Source: Epithemia pelagica (lineage: Eukaryota > Bacillariophyta > Bacillariophyceae > Surirellales > Surirellaceae). From it: a DNA stretch of 64,000 nucleotides. Shown here piece by piece: positions 29,487-41,098 of the stretch; position 1 is the first letter of the stretch, and the number at the start of each line of letters is the position of its first letter. A program made the translations under genes and the position numbers. The stretch covers positions 496,001 to 560,000 of the forward strand of contig OX337242.1 in NCBI GenBank assembly GCA_946965045.2, in the 5' to 3' direction. The notes under the pieces were generated by a model. It was not told the DNA's origin, searched no databases, and saw only the letters and a program-made list of their open reading frames with translations.

Positions 29487-31358
29487 ATGGATCTAGCAGA
29501 TGATGCTGCAGCCGCAGCTGCTCAAGGAGTGACTTCGATCTCCTTGATTTCTCCAGAAGCTAGACAGACTTCAAACAGAGATGCGTTGTTACGTTTGCGG
29601 CCGATTGTGCTCGGTTTACAAGACAACAGTTACGACGACTTATGTCGCAGCCTTATTGGTATGAGAGACTTTCTTCAGGTGACCTCACTTTCGCGAGACA
29701 AAGGGGAAATCTCGAATGTGCTGGCAAATGTCTATATCGAGCTGAGGAAGCTTGAAGCGGCACGTGTTCTAACGGAGGGAGACGTTCCTGTTGACGAAAA
29801 GTATCGAAATGCAGCCATTTAGATTCGGAATGCGATTCTTTTCTCCAACCTACAAGAGATTCCTGGTGGTAATGGAGTCAAGGTTTATCCAGGGTTTGTT
29901 CCAAACCTTCAGGACGTGGGGACAATGATAAAGGTAATCGTTCGCCCCGAAGATGATTGTTTTTGGGATCGCTGCATCAGTCTTAGTTTACAAGGTCGTC
30001 CTGTCTGTGGAGTGGGTAATCCCGGTATTGGGAAAACAACAACGTCGATTTACCTGTTGCAAAAATTGGTTCGCGATATGCATCGACCGGTTGTCTACAC
30101 CATCCGCAAGAAAGCGGGATCGCAAGACGTGTTTTACGAGATTACTCCTGTTGTCAAAAATGATCGGCTCTCCGACGTAATTGTCAAAGTTTTCGAAATA
30201 TTGCCAGCGGAGAAAAGCCGAAGAATCCCTGCTATGAAAAACGACAAAGCAGTTTTCTGTGTTGATCCTGGACTCTACGAATTCTCCTGTGACGATAGGG
30301 ATGAATTGTTTGAAGCTAACTTCATCATGATATCGTCAAACGACGAAAAACATTGGGGTGGGACAAACTTCACGAAATTTCGCGGAGCATCTAGTCAGTT
30401 GAGGTTACCGGGCGATCCAGCATCTTCTCTGCCAGGAATTCTGGTTTTTGCCTCCTTGTGGACAGGTCGCCAAGTGATTGCTGCGAAGCCATACTTGGAC
30501 GACATACGGGAGCTTGACGACAATGAAGTACAGTATCGTGTCCGTGTTGTGGGAGGATCTTTGCGTGATGTTTTATTCTTCGACGAGGCAACTTTCACGA
30601 ACAAAGTGCAAATTTCAATTACCGGCCTCGAAACGAATACCGTCCATCAGCTTGTGGAAGCAAAATACATGTTTTCCTTCAAGCCACAAGCTCCTTCGAA
30701 TGTACTTGTTGGTATCGGTCATACAAACAAGGAGTTGACTCTGTACAAAGCAACGCTTACGTCGGACTATGTGGAAGAGTGCCTTGCCACGGCGCATCTG
30801 AAAATGGCGTGGTACGCAGTTTTAGACGAAGACAACTCAAGTAACCGGGGCAATCTTTTCAAAGCATACCTCCGAATAAAGCTTTCGCAAGAAGCTGTGC
30901 GTTTCGACAAAGCGCGTGAAAGCTTGAGAGAAAAGTCTCGACAAGGCAAAAAGAGCGAAAAGAAGAACTATCAGTCATTGACCAACGTAACGGTAGGGTC
31001 CAAGCGTACCGTACGTCCAGTCGCTAACTTGGCCGAAGCTGTCAGCGCCGACAACACCGAGCAAAGCTTGTACTACACAAAAGATGAGTTCGAGCCGTTG
31101 ATAGACATGATATTCCGAGTTGATGACGGGTATAATTCTGTTCAGGCAACAGTGAATTCTTCGCACGATGCCGAGGTGGAGAAAATCAGGACCTTGAAAT
31201 CAAGACTGAGCTTGAAAGACCACGAAGTCCTGCGGATTTATTATGCAATGCCGTCGATAAGGTACGTAAAGTTCGTGACAGACCCAGTTAACCCGCTTTT
31301 GGACCAAGCCGATCTGAGGAACGTGCACATATACCACATTGGTGTCGATGGTGACTAG
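29487..31358 (+). pseudogene. Crinkler/RHS-like P-loop NTPase gene with one in-frame stop
   Basis: ATG 29487 to TAG 31358 is one frame of 623 codons broken only by TAG at 29820-29822; reading continues directly (RNAAI-stop-IRNAILFSNLQE). The second half has a Walker A GNPGIGKTTTS (about 30018-30050) preceded by PEDDCFWDRC...LQGRPVCGVG. That is the arrangement of Crinkler-type and trypanosome retrotransposon-hot-spot NTPases. Further on is a Walker-B-like DVLFFDEATF (about 30568). No secretion signal is visible. Proteins of this class occur as expanded families, often near mobile elements; function in diatoms is not established. The TAG could be a nonsense mutation (one change from CAG). If so, only the part from ATG 29925 would remain translatable. 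Confidence 0.65.
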
Positions 31359-31593
31359 CCACTGGCGTAGTTTAGCGTTCGGCTGTTTGAGCTGCACTTT
31401 GTTCAGAGCAAGTTCGTACTGATATCGACGAGTTCTGTATGAGGATTTTTCTATGCGCAGAGTGCTTCCGTGTCGCTTCGATTGCGCATGGGCTCTGCCT
31501 GGATTGTGCATGAGGAAAAAGACATGGGCGACCGTGGAGAGATCCATCACCATCATGGTCTGCAAAAGGATGGCGCAAAACGCAACCTGTGGC

Positions 31594-32187
31594 TCGCCGC
31601 GCGCGGAAGATGTCATCAACAAAAATATAGGCGGGGGGGGGGGGGGGTGATTCTGCGCCCCCAAGCCCCGCGACCGACCGTGACCGAGACGGGTGCGCCA
31701 AAAATTGGTAGACTCGACCATCGGCCATGGCAAAAAAAATTCATGAGAGAAGAAATGGTTGCTTTCATCTGGACCAGCATCACGGCATTCACACATGAAG
31801 CACTTTCTCTAGCAGGCACTGGAGCGGTGAGTCTCTATTCCGCTTTCTTCGGGGCATGTGACCTTCGTTCCTATGAAAGATTCAATTTCCAGTTTATTCG
31901 ACCAGGACCTGTATTATCGCACCAGGAATACAACTTTGCGAAGTGATTAATAATTCTCGTCTGCTTCTCACTATATTTCTTGAACTTCGTAGAAGTTGGG
32001 AATTGTTCACGTCCTTACAATCCCTGCACATGTAGCAGCAAATGCGACCTTGACGACCACTATGGGAAATGTCAGGGGTGTGTCTTTTTGGATCGGAGTT
32101 CGATGGGGTCTGGGATATTCAGTCAGCTTGTTGCTAGCTGGAGCCACTGTCATTTTGCTTCGTCGCACTGGTGTCATCAGTGCCAAG
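31594..32187 (+). repeat. Intact-gene copy of the 0.6-kb duplicated segment
   Basis: Partner of 28479-29132. Both begin TCGCCGCGCGCG and end near CATCAGTG. This copy contains a 15-G run (31633-31647) absent from the other. Confidence 0.8.
31633..31647 (+). repeat. Poly-G tract (15 G)
   Basis: An uninterrupted run of 15 G about 95 bp upstream of the transporter-like gene's ATG. Its length should be treated as uncertain in any assembly. Confidence 0.8.
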
Positions 32188-33150
32188 TCATCCGTAAACA
32201 GCAATGATGATGATGATGTCGAAGACGTATTTGAGATTCCACTGGGATGTTCATGGCTATTCAACGCTCTCTCTGGATGCTGCATGATTGTTCTAGGAGC
32301 CTGTAAGTGCTGATTGAATTCTTTTTCGCGGAGATGCTCGAAGGAGAATGAAGTTTGGGTGTTTATGGCATCGTATTCTCGTGTCTCATTTCCATTCGTC
32401 GTGTGGCTGTATAAAACAGTTGGTCTTTTGAAAGCTTGGGCGAAACAGGAAACGTCGCAACAACGTAGTTATAACCGATTTTCGCAGACTTCTGTTGGAG
32501 GAGATTTATTTGAAGATCCGCTCGATTCTCCTGTGCAGAGAACATGGCAGAGTCAACTGGTCGGATTTTCTCCGCCCAACGAAGCTCTCCACGACGAACA
32601 AGAGCCATCTTCGTATCAACAAATGGCAATGCCGCCTCGTCGTGAAATTGGGGTGAATCTAAGCAGTCGTTCGGAGTACAGTAGCTCTGGAGGATCCCTG
32701 TCGATAGTCCGTTTGGTCGCCAGTGGAATTGGTATGACACAAGGTTTGGCGGCCTCGGAACGCGGATTTCGTGGCATACCGGCGACCGCTTCAGAAAGTA
32801 CCGAATGGACGCTCTTTTATCTGGCCGTCTATGTCTTGTTTTCTATCTGTGCCATGGGAGCTTTTGCTGCCTTTTATGGATCCTGCAGCGCTTGTTTGGC
32901 CAAACCTCCACATGTTGGGAACAGCAACGGCAGATCGACAACGTCCGTTATGGATAGCAACAGCACCAGTCTTACCCTCAGTGAGGAGGTAACCAACAGG
33001 GTTGTACAGCAACTCTTTCTTCTGGATCCGAAACCAGGAAGACATCGAGAATTCTGGATTGACTTTGGGTCGGCCTGCCTCAGCATATTGGTTGGAATGG
33101 CATGGTTGACACTGCTGTTGTTTGGAAAACTGGCTGAGATATTCCCCTAG
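31743..33150 (+). CDS. Multi-pass membrane protein resembling nickel/cobalt (NicO/UreH-like) transporters, three exons
   Basis: About 396 aa. Proposed exons are 31743-31826, 31993-32302 and 32354-33150, all with GT-AG borders (GTGAGT/CGTAG and GTAAGT/TGAAG); joining keeps the frame. Exon 2 opens with KLGIVHVLTIPAHVAANATLT and WIGVRWGLGYSVSLLL. These echo the H-x4-P-x-H-x-AA motif and WG-GHS block of HupE/UreJ/NicO-type metal transporters. At least six hydrophobic segments follow, with a long polar loop (about residues 165-250) and two TM segments at the C-terminus. The last intron is only 51 nt, so its acceptor is the least certain point. The metal substrate is inference. A decayed partial copy lies 3 kb upstream. 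Confidence 0.6.
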
Positions 33151-33858
33151 CCCGCTTCAATGAGAGTAAAAGGGACATCCAGTGGAAGGCATGGTCACCG
33201 AGTACAGTAAATGGTGTTGTTGGGGTGCTTTGCTTGTTATCCCATTACGTGGACTGGTGCACTTGAATTGTTTTGTTTGTTACACCTACAAACAGTTGCC
33301 TTCACAATGGCGTACAGTGGACCACTCTTCAATGTGTTTTTGTTGACGATCGTTCCGTGAGCCAAACGTACCATTACTGACCGACACACTGGCAAAACAA
33401 TGGGATAAGACTTGAGTTGACCTTGCATTGTCATGGACGCGGAAGTTTTCGAAAATAGGGCAGGACGTTCCTGTTTCTCTTAGTAGAGCTCAGTTCATAT
33501 CCTAGCCCCTACTAGTGTTCATTGATGCTGGATGCTGACTGCTCCATGCTCCGCTACACACGCGGCTCAGGAAGATGGCATATCAAATCTGTGTGACCGT
33601 TGACCGTTCCCAATCCTCCGAGAAGGGAGTTCTTTTACGATTATAACTGTCAAAATCCATAAGACCATTGATTATGGGCTTCTCCCATGCATTTCTTCTT
33701 TGTTGAATTGACCTTGCTGTCATGACAAACGGCAATGAACCGTTCTCCACGACTTGCTAGAAAGGAGTTCGACGGTCTACGTGCTGCCTAGAAATTCATA
33801 GGAGTAGCTAGGAGTAATAGCTAGACAAAAGATATGTCGCAATAATGTAGCGAACCAA
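33151..33858. other. Gene-free spacer
   Basis: About 700 bp; no convincing ORF. CTAGGAGTAGCTAGGAGTAATAGCTAG near 33800 resembles words in the TAGAGGT hAT-family repeats. Confidence 0.5.
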
Positions 33859-36034
33859 ATGGATGTGGTCAGTGCTATTGTCATCACAGTGTACTATTTG
33901 ACAGAAGATCCGACCATGACGCTTTTGGCAACTGCATCCTCCTTACTTCGTCCTGCCACGAGCCTCGTTGGTCGCCAGAAAGCCCTTGTCTGTGCACCAT
34001 TTTTACAATTCAGCCAAAATGGATCTTTGTCGTTCTCAGGCTTGCCGAATGGAACGCCTCCACTAACGCCCAGAGGTGCAGCCAATGGAAGTAACTGGTC
34101 CAATGGAACAGCCGCGACAGCCATGTCAGCTGCTGCTCTGACCATTCTGGCGACAGCATCTACAAGCAGTCATACATTCTTTCCATCGACGTATAAGGAA
34201 GGGCAAAGTTCAAGTAATCGATGTCATATGGAAGCAGCTGCTGCCACAACCTCAGATGAAGAGGCGACGAAAAGGACCACACATCCTGTGCTGACAACTT
34301 CATCGTTGAAACGAAGAGTAAGTTTCGAGATCAAATATTACCAACGATCTGAATATGGAGCTTATCTCACCACAAATTCAATTGTCTTTCAAACATTGGG
34401 CATTCCGTTTGTTGGACTGCCCTTACTTTTTTGCCCAGATGACATCAATTGGTCACTTTTCTATTTTATCGGAAACCAAGCATAATCCCAGTATCTGTAC
34501 ATTCATCATGGCTCTTGAGACCACTAAGGATCAACCATGGACGGTTGATCGATTCTGTAGACTATGGAACAAAGCGCGAATGCCCACCAAGCATCCACGT
34601 TTTCATTGGGTAGCTGCATCCGCCAATCCCTCTAGTTTCTCTTCCAATGGATACTTTGTCCCCGAACCAACCGACACCTCATCAGAGCAACTTCTGGTAT
34701 CAAAGAAGGAGGAAGAAAATTCATCAGCACAAGTTGAACGTCATGTTTCTGAGAGTCTTGTGCCAATGATGCCGCGTTCTGACATTATTCAGCGCATCCA
34801 AAGATTGCAAACCGAGGCATGGAATTTGTCTGAATCCTTGTGGTACGTCGACATCATACCTTGGATGAAAGCTGGTGGATCTGGAATGGGACATGTCACC
34901 CCGGTAAGCCCCGGAAAACGGTCATCATCCAAGGAAATCGGAGAGTCCCTCTTGATGTTTCGTGGACACCATGTTTTGGCTGATGGTGCTAGTCTGGGGG
35001 CCGCCTGGTTGGATATGGCCGACGAAGTGACAGAATTGAAGGAAATGATACTGACAGAAATGAAGAAGCGAGGCTTTCTCAATGCTCCTTGGTGGAAACG
35101 GTTGATTCAGCAGCTTCTTTTCATCTTATGGCTGCTTACTGGAAGCGTGCAATCATTTTTCTATCAACTCCAACTCATTTTTCAGCAGAACGATAACCCA
35201 TGGGCTATACTGGAACAGAGATACAACGAACAAAGAGAGCATCAAAGCAATGAGGCAGAACGATCTGTTTCCTTCACGACCGTCGGGTCGGTCGAACAAG
35301 CAAAATGGGTCGCACGGACCTTGGCCGGGCGCAAGGCCACTGTCAATGACGTGTTTTGTGCTGCTGTGTCCAAGGCTCTGTCCAAGCAGCTACAGTGGCA
35401 TCGAGAACGTTTTGGTACATTGGAGAAAAACACACAGGATGGGAGATCAGTGCTGTTACCACCGTTGAATCACACACACTTGGCCGTACCCGTCCACTTA
35501 AAGGGTGGAGTCATTCTACCTGGAGAATCTGTTAGTAACAGTATTGGGGCATTTTGTGTACGTGTACCCTGCGAAGAAGTTCAAGGAGGAAAAGGGAGCT
35601 CTGAAACAGGAAAAGCACGGTTGCAAAAAGTGCACAAGGAATTGGACAAGGTCAAGAAACGTCCTACAGCGTTTGTCGGTCACTATGTTGCCAAAATTGC
35701 AACTCAAGTTCTACCAGCGTCTTGGGTGGCATGGAGTTATAGTCGAGTGCATGGTGGGGCGTCTTGTGTCGTGACCAACGTACGCGGCTTGGATCGTCAG
35801 ATTCATATGGATGGGTCCCCTGTGCTATCCATGTATGGCTTTGTTCCTTTGCCACCCCGAATCCCTATTGGTGTGGTGGTGAGTTCTTATAATGGCAAAG
35901 TACACCTTACCATGTCCGCTCAGCCATGGGCGGTTCCTGATGCCGATCAGTTTCTCTCGTGGATTTTGGATGAATATCTCCTTCTTGTACAGGAGGCCAA
36001 GCTTGTCGCCACAACGAAAACGACGTTGTCCTAA
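33859..36034 (+). CDS. Wax ester synthase/diacylglycerol acyltransferase (WS/DGAT, WSD-type), two exons
   Basis: 684 aa from exons 33859-34317 and 34439-36034; the 121-nt intron (GTAAGT...GCCCAG) is in phase 0. An in-frame ATG at 33916 could also be the start. The acyltransferase motif HHVLADG (HHxxxDG, about residue 330) is the catalytic signature of the WS/DGAT family. A hydrophobic stretch follows (LFILWLLTGSVQSFFY). The C-terminal domain (about 480-670) has the SNSIGAF, TNVRG and MYGFVPLPP blocks of WS_DGAT_C. Reaction: acyl-CoA plus fatty alcohol or diacylglycerol to wax ester or triacylglycerol; which one is not decidable. The left breakpoint of the large tandem duplication falls inside this gene at 35526; its 3' part is repeated at 44617-45125. 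Convergent with the expansin-like gene, 114 bp apart. Confidence 0.88.
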
Positions 36035-36148
36035 AATACATCATTCGCAGAAAGGTAGTGAAATGATTTAATCCATTCGCTTGGTCTATGAATTATGAAT
36101 ACTTGAGTTTTGGGGTGGATGAGAAAGCATACCGTGATCTTCCTGTTT

Positions 36149-38803
36149 CTACTTATCCGCAACACACTGGCTGTAATAGTCATCTCGGTATTCGCACCTA
36201 AGGCCAGGGCAACAATTGTTATTACCATGACAGTCGGCCCAACGTACAAGACAAGAGTATTGCGGAGGGCCATTGAAAAGCCATCCTTGCTTGTTGCTGC
36301 ACTGGTTACATTCCGCCTCTGTCGTGCCACAATAGTTGATACAGGTTTTGTAATTATTGGAGCAACACGCATCAGGACTCGGAGTGCCTGGTTGTGTAGC
36401 CGGTACAGGTGCAGGTGTGGGTGAATGGGTAGGATGCAAAGTTGGTTTCTTCGTCGGAGAGTTTGTGGGAGCTGCTGTGGGTGACGTCGTGGGTTGCTCT
36501 GTCGGAGAGTGTGTGGGAGTTGATGTGGGTTGCTCTGTCGGAGAGCTTGTGGGAGCTGATGTGGGGGACTGCGTGGGTTCCTTCGTCGGAGAGTTTGTTG
36601 GAGCTGATGTCGGAGAGTTTGTGGGTTGGTTTGACGGAGAGTTTGTGGGTTGGTTTGTCGGAGAGTTTGAGGGTTGGTTTGTCGGAGCGTTTGTTGGAGC
36701 TGCTGTGGGTGACGTTGTGGGTTGGTTTGTCGGAGAGTTTGTGGGAATTGAAGTGGGTTGTTTCGTCGGAGCGTTCGTGGGATCTGATGTGGGGGACGTT
36801 GTGGGATCTGATGTCGGAGAGTATGTGGGAGCTGATGTGGGCGACTTTGTGATGGGTTGAGACAATCTGGGAGCTGTTTGTGACTTTGTGGGCTGCTTTG
36901 TTGGAGACAGTGTGGGAGCAGCCGTGGGCAAATTTGTCGGTGAGTTCGTGGGAGATGATGATGGAGAGTTTGTGGGTGGTTCTGTCGGAGAGTTTGTGGG
37001 AGCGTATGTGGGTGGTTCTGTCGGAGAGTTTGTTGGAGCTGATGTAGGCGACTCTGTGGGTTGATTTGTCGGAGAGTTTGTTGGAGCTGATGTGGGGGAC
37101 TCTGTGGGTTGCTCTGTCGGAGAGTTTGTTGGAGCTGATGTAGGCGACTCTGAGGGTTGCTTTGTCGGAGAGTTTGTGGGAGCTGATGTGGGGGACTCTG
37201 TGGGTTGCTCTGTCGGAGAGTTTGTTGGAGCTGATGTAGGCGACTCTGTGGGTTGATTTGTCGGAGAGTTTGTTGGAGCTGATGTGGGGGACTCTGTGGG
37301 TTGCTTTGTCGGAGAGTTTGTAGGAGCTGATGTAGGCGACTCTGAGGGTTGCTTTGTCGGCGAGCTTGTGGGAGCTGATGTTGGGGACTCTGTTGGTTGC
37401 TTTGTCGGAGACTGTGTGGGAGCCGATGTGGGGGACTCTGTGGGAGCTGGCGCGGTACCACCAACCGTCACGACGACAAAGTCATCAATGGCAAAGCTGC
37501 GAGTGGCCGAGCTGAGCATCTCCGCATAGATAAATATGGAGGAGACTGTGTGGGTGGGAGTGGGTGGGGCGAAAGTGGCGTCAAAGGTCCTCCATTCATT
37601 AATGGAAATACCATCTTGTTCGTTTTCGGGTGTAGCAAGAATCGTATGGTAGTCGGGGGAATGCAAACCCGTGTAAATATACCGCAAAGTCAATTTCAAC
37701 GATTCGTACGATCTTGATCCAGAATCGAGCAACTTGGCCTTGACGGAGAAGTAGTAGTCTTTTTCATACTCGAAAGCAATATTGTCGAGCGTTTCTTGTC
37801 CAATTCCCTGCCATGTCTCTTGGCGATTCTGGACTTTGGCAACGGTGCTCTGGAGGCCTGCATCGTACTCAAAAGTGACTGTGTTGGACCCCATATTCTC
37901 CCACTTAGGGCTTGTATTAGATTGCTCAAATTGCCAGTTGTTCAAGAGTGATCCGCTGGGATTGATGGGTGTGTCGACAGTCGGTGCGGAGGTGGTGGGT
38001 GCCGTTGGAGGGGCGACAGAAGGTGCGGAGGTGGGCGTTGAAGTGGTCGGAGACAAGGAAACGGAGCAAATCGTGTTTGTCGGCACTGGCCACTGCCCAT
38101 TATAGCAATCCAAATGAACATCATGGTCAGAAGAAGTTCCACCCGAGAAGGTAATGTCATACGATACCGGTTTGTTTTTGTCACCACTAAGATTGGCGTA
38201 CCACGTTGCCCCTCCACCTTTTTGCAGGAAAAAGGTTTTATCGCCGACAGTAATCGAAGCACTCTTGACACTGGTACGACCTCCTGCTAGAAGGACTTTG
38301 GTATAGTACGCATTGTTTCCGTCAAACATAGCAACTGAGACAGGAGATTCCTCGCAGTCCACCTCCGTCCATGAAATACCAAAAACTCCAGTGGAGATAC
38401 CAGTGAGCTGGTGAAAGGCTGTGTCATAGCAATCAAAATGATCGACACCACCAGCTCCGGAATCAGTCACTTGGATGAGTGCCGTGCTACTCGTCATATC
38501 GGCAGGTACAACATCATTCGACTTATACATGCTGTTGTCCCAGTTAAGGCGATAGCATTTGCCACATCCAAGTCCGCCGTCATACAGTTTTTCATCCACG
38601 GCGCAAAACATACCCTTCCGAACGTAAGTATCAAGCCACTCGCTGTCCGTACCCACAGGACCATTCGTATATTCACAGCTGGGTCCTTTGTACACCGGAT
38701 TATCGGCTTTCATCCACCATGTCAGGTAGTCTTTCGAAGGCGGTGAGGTTTTAGCAACGACAGAGACTATCAAAGAGAAGGTACAAATAGCCTGAAATAT
38801 CGT
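36149..38803 (-). pseudogene. Expansin-like secreted protein, copy 1, start codon deleted
   Basis: Same 884-codon frame as the intact copy at 45240-47894. A 30-bp deletion at 38801/38802 changes the initiator ATG to ACG, and the frame upstream has a stop before any ATG. The next in-frame ATG is about 31 codons in, past the signal peptide. All domains downstream are preserved (double-psi barrel, carbohydrate-binding-like module, Pro/Thr/Ser repeats, Cys-rich tail). It is either a young pseudogene or dependent on a non-AUG start. Confidence 0.75.
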
Positions 38804-41098
38804 TACTTTCGATTTTTGAGTGAGACCGTTTTATGAGAGCAGACCACACTCGAGTTTCTTTTGTGTTTTTTTCAAATATTCGCGACGACAAGAGGGGTTA
38901 AACGGAGGTGATACTCCTACGGTTCTTGCGATATTGGTCTTCAATCCACCAAAATAATTGCCTTGTATGAAGGCTTTTATTTTATGTGGGTTTGGAGTTT
39001 TAAGGGCATATATAAATGATTATGCTCAATCTTACAACCCACGATCTTGGTGGGCCTTTATACTCTACTATGAGAGAATATTCTGTACTCTGGCGCGGTA
39101 GGGTGAGAATAAACTACTAAGCCCTAAAGGCCCAACTGGCCTAAGAAAGCTTTCTTCGAGAATTTCGATCGATGCGCAAGATGCCGAGATTGATGCCGGC
39201 CAAAGGCTTATCTACTCCATGAATGTTGCGAGACTCCACATATTATCTACGATTGTATTTACGAGTATCTACCTAATCGAAACAACCAATAGTGCCCATG
39301 GGCACGACTCCGCTTTGTTGTTCTATTACGCAAGATCGCAGACCAAGACGATCCCCTTGGAGATACAAGATCCAAACATGCCCAATCTTCTTCCAACAAG
39401 GGACTGTCTCACCTCGTGATCATCCTAGGCAGAGGAGCAATCGAGTCTTTCGTCACCCAGCAACCTCAAGACTTGCAAAACATAACTCGTACAGGAGAAG
39501 TAATGAGTGCAAGAAGAACCAAGAAGTGAAGCAGCGGCGGTCGTTCCCGATTCTTGTCCCATGGCTCGGTCGCTGCGTTCCAACGATAAAACCTGGACCA
39601 GACTGTACCAACCCCCTCTTGCCTGGTCGTGAGTTTTGCTTATGAAAAGGGCGTGCGCTCGAATGAGTGGAGACCCACGACGATAAAGACCGTGAGGCAT
39701 CAAGATCACTTTTTTGTGTTCCCCTCAGTCGTTCAATAATATGGCTGAGATTTTGTCGTTGCGGTCATGGGCAATGTCTTGCGTAAATGGGTCAGTAGAG
39801 TGCTGCGAACGGCGTGGTCGCAGCCTTGTGATAACAATCATCCTGCGTCGAAGCGGAAGCATGACTGTAACAGGATGAGGCTTTGTTGCTCCGGAGAACT
39901 TATGGGACCGAGAACGACTTCACACCCTATGAAGCGATCTATAATCTCTATGAGGGTACACAAGCATTGGATCTTGGCCTTTGACACACTGGTCTTTTCT
40001 TTTTCCGTGTCCCAACGATGTTTACATGGAGGATGAATGTTTATTTTCTCCAATGACTGTTTACAAAAGTGTTGAGTCTCTTCACTGGTCGGATGGTATT
40101 ACTTGTTGGACGATCCTTCTTGGTCGCCTTGGACATTTACCTACTGTGGCCTTATCGTTTGTCGTCGATCCATCTTTTGCGGCCAAAGTAAAACACAACA
40201 ACCAAGAAGTAACAACAAGCATCGATTCCGTGTCGCTTCCATAGTTGGAGCTCAATGCACCTAACTTGCCTTGGATCCTACTCCTCCAACAACAGGTACA
40301 TTTCCTTGCGGGAAGCTACCCCCTCCCTCTCGAAAGGTTAAGAGGTCGCAGATATCTTTGAGGTCGCAGATATCTTTGAGGTCGCAGAAAATTGAGTGTC
40401 AGCGGTCGCCGATAGAAGCCACACCCAAAGGATGGTGTACTGTTTTCATTATAGAATCTGGCCTGACACATTAGATTCATCTCACAGCCACTCGTCCGCT
40501 TGTATGTGACATCTGAACGGTTGCCCTTCAACGATCGCACGCGATACTATAGAGCAGGAAGTAATAAGGATTGTCTATGTAATCTGTCCAGACTTAAACG
40601 AGTAAACTGTTGTGGTTTCTGATTCGAAGTCGGGCGTTTGATAGACTGTAAAGGAAAAAGTACGATTTTTATTCTGACGTGTGCAACATTGCTAGTATGT
40701 CCTGATGCCGTTGAAGAATAGAGTAGCAATAACCCACGACTTTTTCGTCGGAAGAAAGGCACTCTTTGGTCTATTGTAGTACAGAACGGATAATACTACG
40801 AAAAGATCCGGGCCTGGAACTTGTGCGGCAGATGGTTGTTCAAAAAATTTTCCGCCAATCAAGGACAAATTGGGGATTGGGGGATACACACGACGACGGC
40901 GCACGAACTCCACTCTTCCGTTCCCTTCTGTCCCGTCCAAAAAGATTTGGCTCATAAAATTTGCGGTCATCTTTCACACAAGCTACGCACCCAAACAACA
41001 AAGTGAGTATCAAAAAGTTGTGTGCCAACCAACCACAACCTTGGATGTCAAATGGTTTGAGACAAGCAGTCTAACACTTTGCTATCGTTTCACAGAAG
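38804..41098. other. Intergenic region, unit 1
   Basis: 2.3 kb between the divergent expansin-like and phytase-like genes; unit 2 carries the same sequence with insertions. Short ORFs shared by both copies show no recognisable features. An 18-bp repeat AGGTCGCAGATATCTTTG occurs twice plus a partial copy (40343-40388), with one unit fewer in unit 2. Confidence 0.6.
40496..40501 (+). other. Six-base filler at the site occupied by the long-TIR element in unit 2
   Basis: Unit 1 reads CTCGT-CCGCTT-GTATG; unit 2 reads CTCGT-element-GTATG. CCGCTT may be an excision footprint. Confidence 0.45.

Noticed and set aside
15498-29822. Reassigned stop codons (TAA at 15498, TAG at 29820)
   Set aside because: Other genes here end normally with TAA, TAG and TGA; one interruption in each of two genes fits mutation better.
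36357-36860. Plus-strand Val/Gly-rich ORFs (VGADVG-like; also 45448-45951)
   Set aside because: Antisense shadow of the same Ser-Pro-Thr repeats; no independent signal.
36031-37464. Long minus-strand ORF of Gln/Leu/Pro repeats (also 45122-46555)
   Set aside because: It is another frame of the Pro/Thr/Ser repeat of the expansin-like genes; regular codons keep all frames open.
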